From Pseudocercospora fijiensis CIRAD86 (taxonomy: Eukaryota > Ascomycota > Dothideomycetes > Mycosphaerellales > Mycosphaerellaceae), in assembly GCF_000340215.1 (NCBI RefSeq), contig NW_006921536.1, forward strand, positions 1,565,885-1,629,884: a DNA stretch of 64,000 nt, read 5' to 3'. Made by a program: the position numbers and the translations under genes. The notes under the pieces are model-generated. The model ran no database searches. It worked only from the letters and a program-made list of their open reading frames with translations, and was not told the origin of the DNA. This document shows, piece by piece, positions 1-11,561 of the stretch. Position 1 is the stretch's first letter. Every line of letters starts with the position of its first letter.

Positions 1-195
1 GCCCTCCACCAACGTGGGTCAACATGAACTCGACACTACACCTCCAATCCCCCATCACCGCCCTTTTCCTGCTCAAAATGCTGTGCCTCGAGCGCTGAGA
101 GCTGCCTGCGCGTGCTCCACACTTCTCAGCACCTGGCCTTGACTAAAAGTGCTGCGCTCTGCTCGCTGTTGCAACCTCTTCATCCACTCCTCAAC

Positions 196-1340
196 ATGCT
201 TGGCAAATGGACACACGGCCTGTTGACAGGTCTTTGCCTTCAATCAGCATATGCTTCTCCACTGCTGAGAAGAGACACTTCCGAATCACAGACGCTGTTC
301 AAACGATCCACCGTTTCGGGTCCTCATATGAATGCCGCCAATTTTCCAGGTCCGTCGTGCCCAGCAATCATGTTTCCCTCCACTAATCACCCTCACAGAT
401 CCTGCTATCATCCACACCGACAGATGGTACGCTTTCGCAACAAGGACCATTGGAAGCAGCATACACGTACAGGTCGCCACCTCATGGGACTTTAATTCGT
501 GGTCACTGGAGTACAACAGCGACGGCTCGCAATATAACGCACTTCCCAATCTACCGGCGTGGGCCATTGCCCATGCGCCAAACACCTGGGCCCCGGATGT
601 AAACCAGCTAGACGACGGTACCTTTATCATGTACTACAGTGCATCGACCAAAGCCGACTCCTCGAAGCATTGCGTCGGCGCGGCAACGAGTCGAACTGTC
701 AGAGGGCCATACATCCCTACTAGCTCAGAGCCCTTGTTTTGTCCGCTCTCTGAAGGCGGCGGTAAGAATCCCCAAACGGCAACGCGACTCCGCATCCTGG
801 AATATCTACTGATCTTTCCGTCTCCTAGCAATCGATGCCTCGGGATACAACGACGACGGACAGCGCTACATAGTATACAAAATTGATGGAAACAGTCTTG
901 GCCACGGCGGGCCATGTGGCAACACTGTGGAGCCTCTGGTGGCAACGCCTATAATCTTGCAGCCTGTGGCGTCCGATGGCCACACCTTGACTGGATCACC
1001 CACGAAGCTTCTCGATCATCAAGGAATCAGCGACGATGGCATTCTGGAAGCTCCCGTGGTGGTCAAAAAGAACGGCATTTACTTTTTGCTGTTCAGCTCA
1101 GGTTGTTTCACGTCGACGAATTACAACGTCGACTACGCCACCGCTCCTTCGATATTCGGGCCATATACAAGAGCGGCACGCCCGCTGCTTTCCACTGGCG
1201 ACCACGGTCTGAGTGGACCTGGCGGCGCGGACGTCTCGAAAGATCTGAAGTTCATGGTGTTCCATGCCAACTCTGCTGGCGGTCGAGCACTGTACACGGC
1301 CATGCTCACGGTCAGCGGGAAAACGCTCTCAGTCGCGTAG
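196..1340 (+). CDS. Secreted GH43 family glycoside hydrolase (arabinanase/xylosidase type)
   Basis: Three exons, 196-349, 399-761 and 829-1340, joined by GT-AG introns of 49 and 67 nt, give 342 residues in one frame. The start is the ATG at 196, which opens a typical secretion signal (hydrophobic stretch to about residue 20, ending SAYA), so the enzyme is probably exported. The five-bladed propeller family GH43 is recognised by its three acidic residues: Asp52 in DPAII, Asp118 in WAPDV and Glu246 in LEAPV. Family members remove arabinose or xylose from plant cell-wall polysaccharides with inversion. The length is that of a single catalytic domain with no added carbohydrate-binding module. The exact substrate cannot be read from the sequence. 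It converges on the thiamine-diphosphate enzyme gene, 108 bp away. Family call sure, specificity open. Confidence 0.9.
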
Positions 1341-1448
1341 GTTTGGGCACGGATGATGCACTGGAGAACGGCACTCACGATAGCAAGGACGAGGATAGAC
1401 GGAGCTTAAGCTAGACATGACTTTAGATACCCTAATGACCGCATATAA

Positions 1449-3360
1449 TCAGCTTATGACAACCTCAAGAAGCGCTCCCCTACGCTCTTCCTTCACCATT
1501 TGAATTGCTTGACGCAACGCTTCTTCCAACTCTCCTGCCTTCGCCACCTTAGTACCCCACAGACTACCATTCGAGGCAGCCACCGCAACGCCGACGTAGT
1601 CAGGACTATCGTCGGTCAAATCAATTCCAAGTTCGTCATCTGAAGCCGCAGCCGCCAAGCCTTGGGGATGCACATCCTGAATTCCAATCCTCGTAGCCTT
1701 CCAGCCTCCGTTATTCAAGACGATACTGAGAAAGGGCGTACACAAACGCTTCTGGGCCCAATGCACAGCGGTGGGCACTCCAAAGACGAACGCGCCATCT
1801 CCACTCACGCTGCAGATCAGGCTTGTCGAAGCTTCTCGATCTCGCGCCAGCTTCACTCCGATCGCAGCTCCGCCAGCCCAGCCAAGTCCACTGCCACCTT
1901 TGCCAAGCGACGTCCCGGGTGTCTCCAGTTGAAGCTGTTCCAGCAAAGCTGTGGTGTTGGTGACCGCGTCATGGACATAGACCGTATCTCGAGGGAGGAT
2001 CCTTCGGAGGCTTGCTCCAAGATAAGCGATGCTGATTGCGCCTGTCCAGCTGGGTTGCGCCCGAGCTTCCAAAATTTCTAGTCTGTCCTTGTGCGCAGAC
2101 TCCATCGAGGCCCATCGGTCGCGAAGCCGTGTGTGACCGTCTACGGTCAAAGACGCTTTCTGTGCCATCACATACTCCACGAGCTGACCCAGTGCTAGGT
2201 CACACTCAGCCAGATAAGTCGCTTCGGCGCCAATGTCGAACAACTGCATCTTCTCCTTTCTCGGATCGACATCGACATGGAAGATTTTCGTAGCAGTGCT
2301 CGGCTTGATGTGGGAAGGGATCCACGGCACATCGCAATCCAGAACAAGAATGCAGTCTGCTTCTCGAACCGCGGCGAAACCTCCCATGGATCGTGGAAGC
2401 CATGCTGGGTGATTGGCCGGGAAAGACATGTGTCGGGTTTCCGCGTCGAAAACCTTCAAGCCTACCGCGAGATTGCAAAGATCGATCAGCTGCTGCACCG
2501 CTGAAGTCTTACGCCCAAGGTATCCGGTAATCACCAGTGGTGCATCGGCTGTCAGCAGAGCCTGTCCCATCGCTTCCACAGCACCAGGAGGCAATCCGCC
2601 CATGACGCTCCCCCCAGTCGATTGATGGTGCGAAGTCGTAAGCATCGACACAGGTACCGGTGCCGCCAACACTTCCCGCGCCGCAGTCAAATACGTCGGT
2701 CCCTGCGATCCAGATCCCGCCATCATCAGAGCACGAAACACCAAACTCCTAACATGCTCCGCAACGCGAATCTCATTCGAGTACCGCACATAAGGCGCGA
2801 CAATCGCCCCCTGATGGGGCACATCCTGCATCCATTGCACATGTTCCGACCTACAACCACCAGAGCGCCCGGGTCCATCAAGCGTATACGGGGCCAAACC
2901 GGCGAAAATCAACATCGGTGCTCGACCAGTCGAGGAATTGTGCAGACCTTGGCCCAGAGCGGCGGTTCCGACGTCGACGTGTACGAGGACGCATGGTGGG
3001 CTGCCTGTGCTTCGACCATAGCCGTCGGCGGCGGAGATTGCAACGAACTTTGATTGCCCGTCACGTCAGTTTGGTGAGTGAGTGAGAAGCCGTGATTGGG
3101 AGTGGGACGCGACGAACCTCGTGTTGGAAATGAAGCATTTTCGGCCATTCTTTGCCCTCCTGCTGGCGTCGCAAGTATGCTTCGATGATGCTGGGATGAT
3201 CGGAGCCCAGAACCGCGAAAATGTAGTCTACATTTGCTTCTGCTAAGGCTTGGAGGAAGAGGTCCGCCACCACGGGTTTCTTGTTTGTCTTGCTCGACGA
3301 CTTGGATGACATGTTTGATATACTTGTCACTTTTCGAAGGAGCGAGGGTTTCCAGGACAT
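1449..3360 (-). CDS. Thiamine diphosphate-dependent enzyme, acetolactate synthase/benzoylformate decarboxylase-like
   Basis: Two exons on the minus strand, 3360-3118 and 3047-1449, separated by a 70-nt intron, give 613 residues. The catalytic Glu of the PYR domain is Glu81 (in QHE, the last codon of exon 1), followed by the usual ADGYG helix. The central domain follows, and the PP domain carries the cofactor motif from GDG (about residue 497) to NN (about 526-527). The family makes or cleaves 2-keto acids using ThDP and Mg. Which substrate this member uses is not evident, and it need not be the housekeeping acetolactate synthase. The start is taken at 3360. A second Met (3312) is possible, and the frame also stays open upstream through a (TG)n tract. 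Its promoter is shared with the divergent permease at 3646, hinting at a small catabolic unit with the GH43 gene, which is inference only. Confidence 0.85.
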
Positions 3361-3645
3361 GATGGTTCTTGGGGGGGTGTGTGTGTGTGTGTGGATCGAT
3401 GCGATGCTCTTCACGAAGGCGACGGCATATCGTATACCGTTACTGACCACGAGGTTTCCATCACCTGTCGGCTTCACAAACAAACAAACAATGTGAAATG
3501 CGAGTCCACGTCAGCGCATGACCTTTTTCGAGACATTTGCACTGATCAGTCGCTCAACTTCCACTTCCACCACTTCAGACAGCATACAACAAACCCCGAC
3601 ATCTCAACCACAAGACATCCAACCCACCACCACCATCAAATCAAC
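3361..3645. promoter_or_regulatory. Shared divergent promoter region
   Basis: This 285-bp gap lies between the minus-strand start at 3360 and the plus-strand start at 3646, so it must hold both promoters. The half before the permease is CA- and C-rich (ccaccaccaccatcaaatcaac), as is common for fungal 5' leaders. No specific operator was recognised. Confidence 0.5.
3371..3393. repeat. G7 run followed by (TG)8 microsatellite
   Basis: Seven G followed by an uninterrupted TG dinucleotide tract just upstream of the chosen start of the thiamine-diphosphate enzyme. If translation began at the upstream Met it would encode an alternating His-Thr stretch, which is one reason to prefer the start at 3360. 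Confidence 0.9.
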
Positions 3646-5208
3646 ATGACGCCGTCCACCCCGAACCTCGACACCCACATCCTCCACAAACTCGACAAAA
3701 CCCTCCTCCCCCTCCTCTGGCTCCTCTTCACCATCTCCTTCGCCGACCGAACCGCAATCGGCAACGCCAAAATCCAAGGAATGTCGCACGACCTCATCCT
3801 CACCGGAAACCGCTACAACCTCGCCGTCATGACCTTCACCCTCGCCTACGTCCTCTTCGCAATCCCCTCCAACCTCCTCTTCCGCAAACTCGGTCCCCAA
3901 ACATTACCGGCGATGATGATCCTCTGGGGGATATGTGCTTTGGGACAAGGACTGGTGAAGACGTGGAGGGAGTTGGTGGTTTGTAGGTTTCTGCTGGGAA
4001 CTTTTGAAGCGGGGTTTGTTCCGGGGGCGGCGTGCTTGATTGGGAGTTATTATAGGAAAGATGAGTTTTTGAAGAGGTATGCTGTGTTTTTCAGTGGGGC
4101 GATTTTTGCGGGGGCGTTTAATGGGTTTGTTTCTTATGCTTTGGCGAAGGCGGATGGGGTGGGAGGGATTGCTGGGTGGAGGTGGATTTTTTTGGTGAGT
4201 GAGGAGGGACTGGGATCTTGGGGATTTGGGGTTTTTGCTAATAATGGGATGGGTGATTCAGGTTGAAGGGATTTTGACTTGTGTTGTTGCTTTGCCGACG
4301 TTCTGGCTTATACCTGCGTTCCCGGAAGAGACGAAGATGTTTAAGGGGGAGGAGAAGGTGGCTCTTCTTGAGCGACTGCGGGAGGATGGTGGAAGTGAGC
4401 CTACGGAAGGCATGTGGACGCATGTTATGGAGGCGTTGCTTGATTGGAAGATCTGGCTTGCGTGAGTCGGTGAGCGTCCTCTCTCGGGCATGGAAGGACT
4501 GACCTCTCAGCAGAACGTTGGCATACATCGGCGTCGAAGAGAATGTGGCGTCCGTCGTAGCATTCCTCCCATCGATTCTGAATGGTTTGGGCTTTACCTC
4601 CATCTCGGCTCAGGTCCATTCGATCCCGATCTACATGACGGCGTTTGCCATGACCTTGATCGTGGCCTACTTGAGCGAGCGACTGCGGCAAAGGTACTTC
4701 TTCGCCCTCTTTGGAGCCATCCTCAACCTCATTGGGCTCACGATCATGATCGCTCAGCCAGGATCTGCCAGCTTTAAGTACGCAGGTACGTTCCTGCTCA
4801 CCGCTGGCTGTTATATTGCCATGCCCATCTTGGTGGTGTGGAACGCGATCAACGTCGGCAAAGGTAAGTGTGTCACAGGAGCAGGAGAGAGAAAACGCAG
4901 GCCGCTGACGTTTTCGAATAGGTTACAAGCGCGTTGTGTCGTTTGCGATGACAACAGCTATCGGGAATTGCGGCGCGTTCATCTCCTCGAATGTGTTCAT
5001 CACTCACGAAGCACCTGGGTATCCGACCGGATTCAAGGTTGGCATGGGCATGAATTGCTTGGCGATTTTGTCCATGACCGTCCTATATGTGGTTCTGCTT
5101 TGGACTAATCGACGAAGGAAGATGGAAGGGTCTACGGATTTTGAGAGGGTTGGTTCGAATGAGCCCTTTTCTGATGACAGGGACAGACGCTTTCGGTACG
5201 AGTTGTAG
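3646..5208 (+). CDS. MFS transporter, anion:cation symporter (allantoate/nicotinate permease-like)
   Basis: Four exons, 3646-4194, 4262-4461, 4514-4863 and 4922-5208, with introns of 67, 52 and 58 nt, keep one frame of 461 residues. The N-terminus (LDKTLLPLLWLLFTISFADR) is the first membrane helix with the DR motif of the anion:cation symporter family. GWRWIF before helix 6, a charged loop (FPEETKMF) between the two halves and about twelve hydrophobic segments complete the MFS pattern. Family members import organic anions such as allantoate, nicotinate, pantothenate or tartrate at the plasma membrane. The substrate here cannot be told. Exon 1 has C-rich wobble positions that change to G/T-rich after about 3900, an odd internal shift. 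It is divergent from the thiamine-diphosphate enzyme and converges on PBN1 with 199 bp between stops. Confidence 0.87.
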
Positions 5209-5407
5209 TGTCTTCTTCATAGTCTGCAGGCCGCTGAGGGTGGACTTTTTCGATTGGGAATCACATTCGGACAATGCTGAGCGTAGAGGCCGTTGATAGA
5301 TGCGCAAGTCGCTCAGAAGAAGTCCTGACAAAACAATGCTGCGTGAGAACCTGCTTCCGCGACCTGCTGTATCCGGTGGCCCTTCCAAATCCGACCCTAT
5401 GACCCGC

Positions 5408-6987
5408 TTATTGCGTCTTCTTCTCGTCACTCCTCGTAGGAGCGCTACCTCCGAACAGCTTGAAGCAAATCCACGCAAATCCTACGAAGACCACGATGCT
5501 TGTGCCCAACGGTACCCATTCAGCCTTGGCGGGGTCCAAGAAAGGTACCGAAAGACGCTCTACCAGCACGCCGGCGGTAGGAGATGGCGGAACATGATAA
5601 AACATGGTCTTTGGACCAAAGAGACCATCGTAGCCCAAATTTACTCTGTCAAACGGGTTGGTGCTCATCTTCAGCCCTTCCTCGGCTTCGCAAGCCCAAA
5701 AGACTACAGGCCAAGACAGATCCACAGAGCCATCCTTATTCGTGTCAGATGATCCATTGACATAGCGGAGATGCATGGGTATGGTCACGGTCCAGTCATC
5801 AGTACTTGAGGCTTTTTGTTCTGGATGAGCTAGCTCCAGTAGAGCTGCAGATCCCCATTGTTTCAAGACCCAATTCGGTGCCTCGAGGTCTTGCTCACCG
5901 CTGAGGGCGCGCAATGAGACAAGATTGTTTGAGTCCATGAAGAGCTTATCGTCCAATTGGTAGCGGTCAATGAACAATGATGCTGGCAATGTAGCATAGG
6001 CGTGTAGTGCGCAATTGTCTTTTGGCGGTTGAAGATGCTGAGCCGGAAACTTGATGTCCAGCTTTGGATGGAGTCCTGTCGGTGCCTGAAAGGACACTTG
6101 ATATGCCGTCAAATCATTGTCGGGCAGAGGGTGATGACGTGCTGGGAATCCAAACAGCGTTGCGCTTGGTTTGTCATCATCGCCCACGACAGTGAGATAC
6201 CCACCGAGCTTCAATTCTTCCGGCTCATCTGGGGTCTCTGGCGCCAATATGCCAACCTCAAGCCTGTCCTCTGGCTTGATCTTGTGAGCCACGGCGTGTC
6301 CTGGGCGATTCTGGCCACTTGATGCAGATGACAGTGTCGTTATGGTAACAGCGTGAGTGATGACATCGTAATCGTAGTCGATATATGCCCTCGAACCTGC
6401 TTCGGCGATGAAATTGCATGTCTGACCGACTTCGGATCCGACTGGAAGTCCCGGGCAAAGATGAGCTCTTATGTGCTCTGATATGCTGGGGAGATGATGT
6501 GATCCATGAAAGAACTGGTACGTCGAAGCACTTGCGAAGCGTTCCGATCGGACTGGTGGCCTGCTGAAGGTTGCTTCTGAGGAAGCACATTGGATGTCTT
6601 CACTGACAATCTGCCGCAGGAACGAGCATAACGTGGTCTCTTGGCCCGGATGGCGAGGGGTAAAGAAGATGTGCAGACCAGACGGGACTCTTGAAACGGT
6701 CGGCACAAGCGCATGGTAGTTCTGGCGTGATGCTAGTCGAATGTGCAGCTCATGGAAATCTCCAAGGGTTGATTGCAGCTAAGGAAGGTGAGTGCGCGGT
6801 CACAATGGCGAATGGTATGTTGAGCGATGCAAACCTCCTTGGGCAGCTCTGAGAGGCCAACGGTGATGCGCGTCTCTTTGGCGGCCGCATGTGCTTCTGC
6901 AAACGACACGCGATCCTTCTCAAGCGTGATATCGGCCGGATTGACTCCTGCACCGCGCGCCAGAAGATACGTTACTCTCTGCCTCAT
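5408..6987 (-). CDS. PBN1: GPI mannosyltransferase I subunit Pbn1 (PIG-X family)
   Basis: Two exons, 6987-6835 and 6778-5408, with a 56-nt intron, give 507 residues. Pbn1/PIG-X is an ER membrane protein that works with the Gpi14/PIG-M catalytic subunit to add the first mannose to GPI precursors, and in yeast it is also needed for protein processing in the ER. Seen here: the fungal N-terminus MRQRVTYLLARG, the LHIR strand after the intron, a long lumenal beta-rich region, the PIG-X signature near the C-terminus (YDGLFGPKTMFYHVPP, then LSVPFLDP), and one C-terminal membrane helix (roughly 470-490) with a short basic tail. This is the expected architecture, a type I membrane protein with a cytosolic tail. 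Start 6985-6987 was chosen because the conserved N-terminus begins there. Upstream codons in frame look non-conserved. Confidence 0.88.
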
Positions 6988-8165
6988 CGTTGCCTTGTTG
7001 ATGAAGGAAGGAAGCACGCCACGTCTCGTCTCGTCTCGAGGTGAATTGAAGTGTCTCGGCGCATGGGCCAACTTCACGCTGCACCCTTGATCACCAGACA
7101 TCAACGCCAAGCCATTTGCCACACATCAAGAAATCAGTCAATCATTTCGAAGATAGTAGCCGTATATTTCCTGTTCTCCTACATTCATCATCTGCTGGTG
7201 GAGTTGACTTGGCACTTCGATCACCATGTCGGTGGAACATGTACACACCAAGAACGGTCTCATCGTTCTGTGCCACTGCCAAAGGCACGGCAAGGGCCGC
7301 AACAGCAAGACGCCGAAACATCCTGCTTGCGTGAATGAGGTGAAGTTAAAGGAGGTACTCAGAAATAGGAAGGAGCGAAGCGAGATAGCGAGGGGAGAAG
7401 GATATAAAGACCCCAACACATCCCACTTACCCATCCGCTAAAAACCGCCCACTCCGAATCATCCTGCTCTCATTGCAAAGCCTTATCATGCCACTACCAC
7501 AAGGTACAATTGTGCCTCCAATCCTTCACGGACTGCACACAAGCTCGGGTAAGCTCCACCAAGCCCAGCGGGATTCGGCTCGAGAATGGCCTAGCTTGAT
7601 GAAGGATGCAGGGAGCGAGCGATCTCGCTGCGAATTTGCCTGTTCAGCGCGGCGATTGGCGGGTCGCATTCGCAGACATTGAGCCGTAGACACGGGATGT
7701 AACGGGGCAACAGAGGGCAAAAGAACAATGAAAGCCGGCCTGATATTATTAAGGAGAATGTGATGAGGCGAAATGTGGATTTATCCGCAAAAGCAAGAAG
7801 CTGGACGTATTGTTTCGCAGGCAGAATGCAACCTACGCACGGGAATTCCTGCTGTTGGTTTGAACTGGATTTGCAGTCTGCTGGCCATGCCCAAGCGAAT
7901 GTCCATCGAAGATAGGTGAGACGAGATCAGAGGACGGTTTGTTCGTCTTTGCGCGAGCCCACTGTCGTTGGAGTTGGACGAACTCCTTTCCTGTAGCGTT
8001 GCGATCTTGCACCGGATATATCTCAAAATCGTTGGTCCACTTTTGTGGCACCATGTCTCATTGCTGGATGATCTTAGATCGAGGCCAGGCGGAGAGCGTA
8101 CGGCCGTGAAATGCTCCCTCCAGTTGCTATGCCAGTAGAATCTGATCGAGAAACATCAAGGTTGC
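6988..8165. other. Intergenic, no supported gene
   Basis: About 1.2 kb between PBN1 and the hydrolase gene. Short ORFs exist on both strands (for example 7226-7441 plus and 7833-8054 minus) but none shows a recognisable family, splice continuation or codon pattern. It must contain the PBN1 promoter next to 6988. Base composition is ordinary and shows no RIP. Confidence 0.5.
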
Positions 8166-9183
8166 TCAGTCTTTAGTCTTCGTCAAGAACTCAATCACAG
8201 CTGCGATGGCAGTTAGTATTCAAACCATGGCATGGCAAGTGAAATGCTCTGACAGACCTTGTCTAAACTCCTCAGGCTTCTCGCTGATGACCCAATGCCC
8301 GCAATTTATGCTCGCCAGCTCAAAATTGGGGAAGAATCTTCCGCACACTGGAAGCATATCGTCCGCAACGTAATGACTTTGTGTTCCTCTCACAATCAAG
8401 GTCGGACCTTCCCACCTCGCCTCATCAGGATCGTGGAATGGGAAGTCTCCTAGTCCATTCAGTGAAGGCGTCAGATACTTGAGAGGTACCTTGAATTTCT
8501 GGTGTCCTTCCTCATCCCGCATCAGATTCGTGAGCAAGAACTGTCTGATAGGCAGACTCTCCTCGTATTCTGATAGAATCTTGTCCGCATCTTTCAATGA
8601 CTTGACCTTTGACTCCTCAATCTTCCGCATGCCCACGATGTACTTTGCAAAATCCGACTTCAGCGCAGCGTCGACCGGAGCGTTGTCCACTGGTATGAGC
8701 GATCCGATCTGGACCTGTTTCCGCAGTGCTACTGTCATCACTGTCTTTGCGCCCATGGAGTGGCCAATCAAGCAGCTGTCTTTGATCTTGTTCTCTCGGA
8801 GGAAGAGTTCGAGATCTTCTGCCAATGCGACATAATCGTGTCGAGGGTCGTGGGATGAATCGCCATGATTTCGTGTATCAACTGCGTAGATTGGTCGCTT
8901 CAAGTCGCGGACGAGCTGCCTGGAATACTGTCAGTATCGTGCTGCTATACCGAATGCTGACTGAGGTACTGCCATACTTACTTATGCTCCTGTGATTTCT
9001 CTTGGAGCCAAAGAGACCATGCACGAAGACAATAGGCGATCCCTGTGCTGACACGCCATTTTCAGGCTCATAGAGCTCGTATGCCATTTTGATGCCATTG
9101 CTGAGCTCAGACGTAGAGTATGGTCGTTTTGCATATTGCCGGAATGGCTGTTGTAGGCGAGGGAGAGCTCGACGGGTGAGCAT
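8166..9183 (-). CDS. Alpha/beta hydrolase, mitochondrial ABHD11/Imo32-like
   Basis: Three exons, 9183-8978, 8919-8258 and 8200-8166, with introns of 58 and 57 nt, give 300 residues; the last exon encodes only the C-terminal AVIEFLTKTKD. The N-terminus is basic and Ser/Arg-rich (MLTRRALPRLQQPFRQYAKR), like a mitochondrial presequence. The fold markers are HGLFGSK (oxyanion loop), RNHGDS, the nucleophile elbow GHSMGA with Ser123, and the catalytic His in NCGHW near the C-terminus. The acid is probably in the RGTQSHYVADD stretch. Animal ABHD11 and yeast Imo32 are mitochondrial serine hydrolases; human ABHD11 protects the 2-oxoglutarate dehydrogenase complex. The exact substrate here is not known. 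The gene is divergent from the adenylate kinase 6 gene. Confidence 0.88.
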
Positions 9184-9532
9184 TGGCTCCTCGATGCCCC
9201 GACTCTATTAACGTAGGCGTAGACGTAGGAACTTGAAAAAAAAAAGCACGTTCGTGTGTCAGATCCGCCAGACGACAATTTGCTCTGATGAATTCAATAG
9301 GTTTGGTTTGGTAGGGAGATGGTGCTTGTGCGAAGATTTGTCTATCTTCACTTGACAAAGTTCGCGACTGAAGAAGATTTCGACGTCAGCCTGCAGCACC
9401 GCTTCCCTCTTGACTTCCAAGTTCTGGCTCTACATACATGGATACATGTTCACGCGACTACTGTCTAGATCCGCCTTTAGAAGAAGTCCTCTCTTCCCTC
9501 GACAAACACTCCCAATCTCAAGAACTTTCGCC
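9184..9532. promoter_or_regulatory. Divergent promoter region, hydrolase and adenylate kinase 6
   Basis: About 350 bp separate the two starts, so both promoters are here. A run of ten A lies near 9237. No specific factor site was recognised. Confidence 0.4.
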
Positions 9533-10129
9533 ATGTTGCGCACATCTCCCAACATCATCATCACCGGCACACCAGGTGTAGGCAAGACGACCCACTGCGA
9601 AGAACTTGCCCAGCGTACCGGTCTCCACCACCTCTCCATAAATGAAGTCGTCAAGAAACATAACATCGGCGAGACCAGCAATGACCCGGACGATCCTAAA
9701 ACCAAAATAGTCGACGAAGATCGCTTGCTAGACTGCATCGAAAACGACCTCGAAGAAGGCGGACAGATCATTGACTGGCATGCTTGCGATCTCTTCCCAG
9801 TTTCACTCATTGACCTCGTATGCGTGATACGATGCGATAACAAACTCCTCTACGATCGTCTCAAGGCTAGAGGTTATGGGGAGAAGAAGCTGGAAGAGAA
9901 TATGGATTGCGAGATTATGGAGGTTTTGCTGCAAGAAGCGCGGGACGCCTATGATGAGCAGATTGTGGTTGAGATGAAGAGCGAGACCACGGAGGATGTG
10001 GATAGTAATGTGGAGAGGATCGAGAAGTGGATCGAGCAGTGGAGGATAGACAACGGGAAGGAGGAGGGAGATGTGAAGGCGCAAGAAGAGCAAAAGGATG
10101 AGGATAATCCGATGTTTTTGCATGGATGA
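9533..10129 (+). CDS. FAP7: Adenylate kinase isoenzyme 6 (Fap7/hCINAP)
   Basis: One exon of 198 residues. AK6/Fap7 is a small nuclear ATPase/adenylate kinase that assists cytoplasmic maturation of the 40S ribosomal subunit, partnering uS11. The Walker A loop is GTPGVGKT at residues 12-19. It is followed by the AK6-type sequence LHHLSINEVV, the DED motif, a VIRCDN Walker B-like strand, the lid region RLKARGYGEKKLEENMDCEI that marks AK6 rather than other adenylate kinases, and an acidic C-terminal tail. The frame is open upstream to an earlier ATG at 9446, which would add a basic 29-residue leader (MFTRLLSRSAFRR...). The 9533 start gives the usual family length and is preferred, but a mitochondrial-type alternative product is possible. 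It converges on the ITPase gene, 175 bp apart. Confidence 0.92.
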   Translation: MLRTSPNIIITGTPGVGKTTHCEELAQRTGLHHLSINEVVKKHNIGETSNDPDDPKTKIVDEDRLLDCIENDLEEGGQIIDWHACDLFPVSLIDLVCVIRCDNKLLYDRLKARGYGEKKLEENMDCEIMEVLLQEARDAYDEQIVVEMKSETTEDVDSNVERIEKWIEQWRIDNGKEEGDVKAQEEQKDEDNPMFLHG

Positions 10130-10304
10130 GCGTGTGTCGGAGTTTGTTTTCAGGAAATGAGTTCTTCAATGTGAGCAGGACCATGAAGAGCATCGTCCTC
10201 TACGGACGAGGCTTCGTCTACAGCCCTGATCTCGACGACAAGACTCGCAACAAGCCCACGGATGTCGTCGTGATAGAAAGAGACGTCTGGATCAGGGACG
10301 ACAT

Positions 10305-11055
10305 CTACGCCTCCACCTCCTGATTCAACCACGCAATCAACTTCTGCAACGCCTTTCCACGATGCGAGATCAAATTCTTCTCCTCCTTCGGCATCTCAGC
10401 ATAAGTCTGGCCCTCATACTCAAAACAGGCGTCCCAACCTAGAGCAAACCCCCAAAGTCAGAACCATTGGCAGTGATAGCAGGCTCGATCCAAAACTCAC
10501 CAAAATCCGCAGGCCCCCTCGCCTCAACAATCCTCCCATTCGTCCTTCCCTGAAAGACAATCGGCTCCATCCCCGGTCCCTCACTATACGCAAAAGTACA
10601 AACCGCCTGCGCAGACTTATCTTCAAAACCCGCGAGTAAGAGATGAAATTTCTTGACGCCGAGGGCTTTGAGGAACCATTTCCTAGCGAAGCGTCAATCA
10701 TAATCTTAGCTAGTAGATAGATAGCCTTGTCAATACTCAACTCACACATAAGGACCAGGCAACTCATCAAAAGCATCAAAACATAAGCATGTATCTTCTA
10801 CAAGAACTGGTCCTTTGATCTGAAAACACGTCAATCATCGAAATTGCAATTCATGTCATTCATGGTTTTTCCTTTCCTTACCGCATCAGCTGCCCTCCTC
10901 GCCTTATCCTTGGAAATCTCTTCAATCGTGCCCTGAATTTCTACGAGCTCGACATTTTGACTTTGGAGTTGAACGGGAGTTTTTGAGAGAATGGCTTGGA
11001 CTTCGGATAATTTGTTTGCGTTGCCTGTGATGAAATTGAGGGTTTTGGGTGCCAT
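10305..11055 (-). CDS. HAM1: Inosine triphosphate pyrophosphatase (ITPase)
   Basis: Four exons, 11055-10882, 10819-10746, 10682-10501 and 10438-10305, with introns of 62, 63 and 62 nt, give 187 residues, the family length. The enzyme hydrolyses ITP, dITP and XTP to monophosphates and keeps deaminated purines out of nucleic acids; it is cytosolic. Seen: N-terminal [11 protein letters not shown] substrate loop, [14 protein letters not shown], the [11 protein letters not shown] strand with metal-binding acids, LPGPYVKWFL spanning a splice junction, [18 protein letters not shown], and the C-terminal ISHRGKAL motif that binds the base. All splice phases agree. It is followed by the ribosomal protein gene on the same strand. 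Confidence 0.94.
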
Positions 11056-11561
11056 TTGTGGTGGTGTTGGATGTGGGCAGAAAGGTAAGGTAAAATTTGT
11101 GTGTGTTGTGACGTTGTGATGGTCCACAGAGTTGGGAGTGGCGGATCTCAGCTTTTGTGCTGTGCTTGCTATCCATAGATATATGGCAAAGTAGGTAGTG
11201 TTTTGGCACGGCCTGGCATGCAGACTCTCGATCACAGAAATGGGAGTGGAGAATGCAGATACGACTCGCTCTCATTGCTACCGTACCGGTGGCTGTAATG
11301 TTGCAAATGGTCACAGGAACTGTGCAGCTTCAACACCTCACGACTGGAGCAGCATACGAGCGTAAATGATTCAGATCATGACAACGTCGAGCTCATTTGG
11401 AACATTTCAACTGATTTTGCCTATGGCCTGCCGCAGAGCTATGAGGTCGCTTTCAAATGCTGCGCTCATTTCCATTTGCCCTGCTCACATAACGCCTGCC
11501 TTCTACTTGCAAAATGAGAACCGTGTCGCCCAATGCCATCATGTAATCCGTGACGCATGAC
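11056..11561. other. Intergenic between ITPase start and eS1 stop
   Basis: About 500 bp that hold the promoter of the ITPase gene and the 3' end of the eS1 transcript. No ORF with family resemblance and no RNA gene was recognised. Confidence 0.5.

Noticed and set aside
3361..3483. Upstream start (3483) for the thiamine-diphosphate enzyme
   Set aside because: It would translate a TG microsatellite into a His-Thr run and adds non-conserved residues.
7226..7441. Small ORF in the PBN1-hydrolase gap
   Set aside because: No family resemblance, and composition is like surrounding intergenic DNA.
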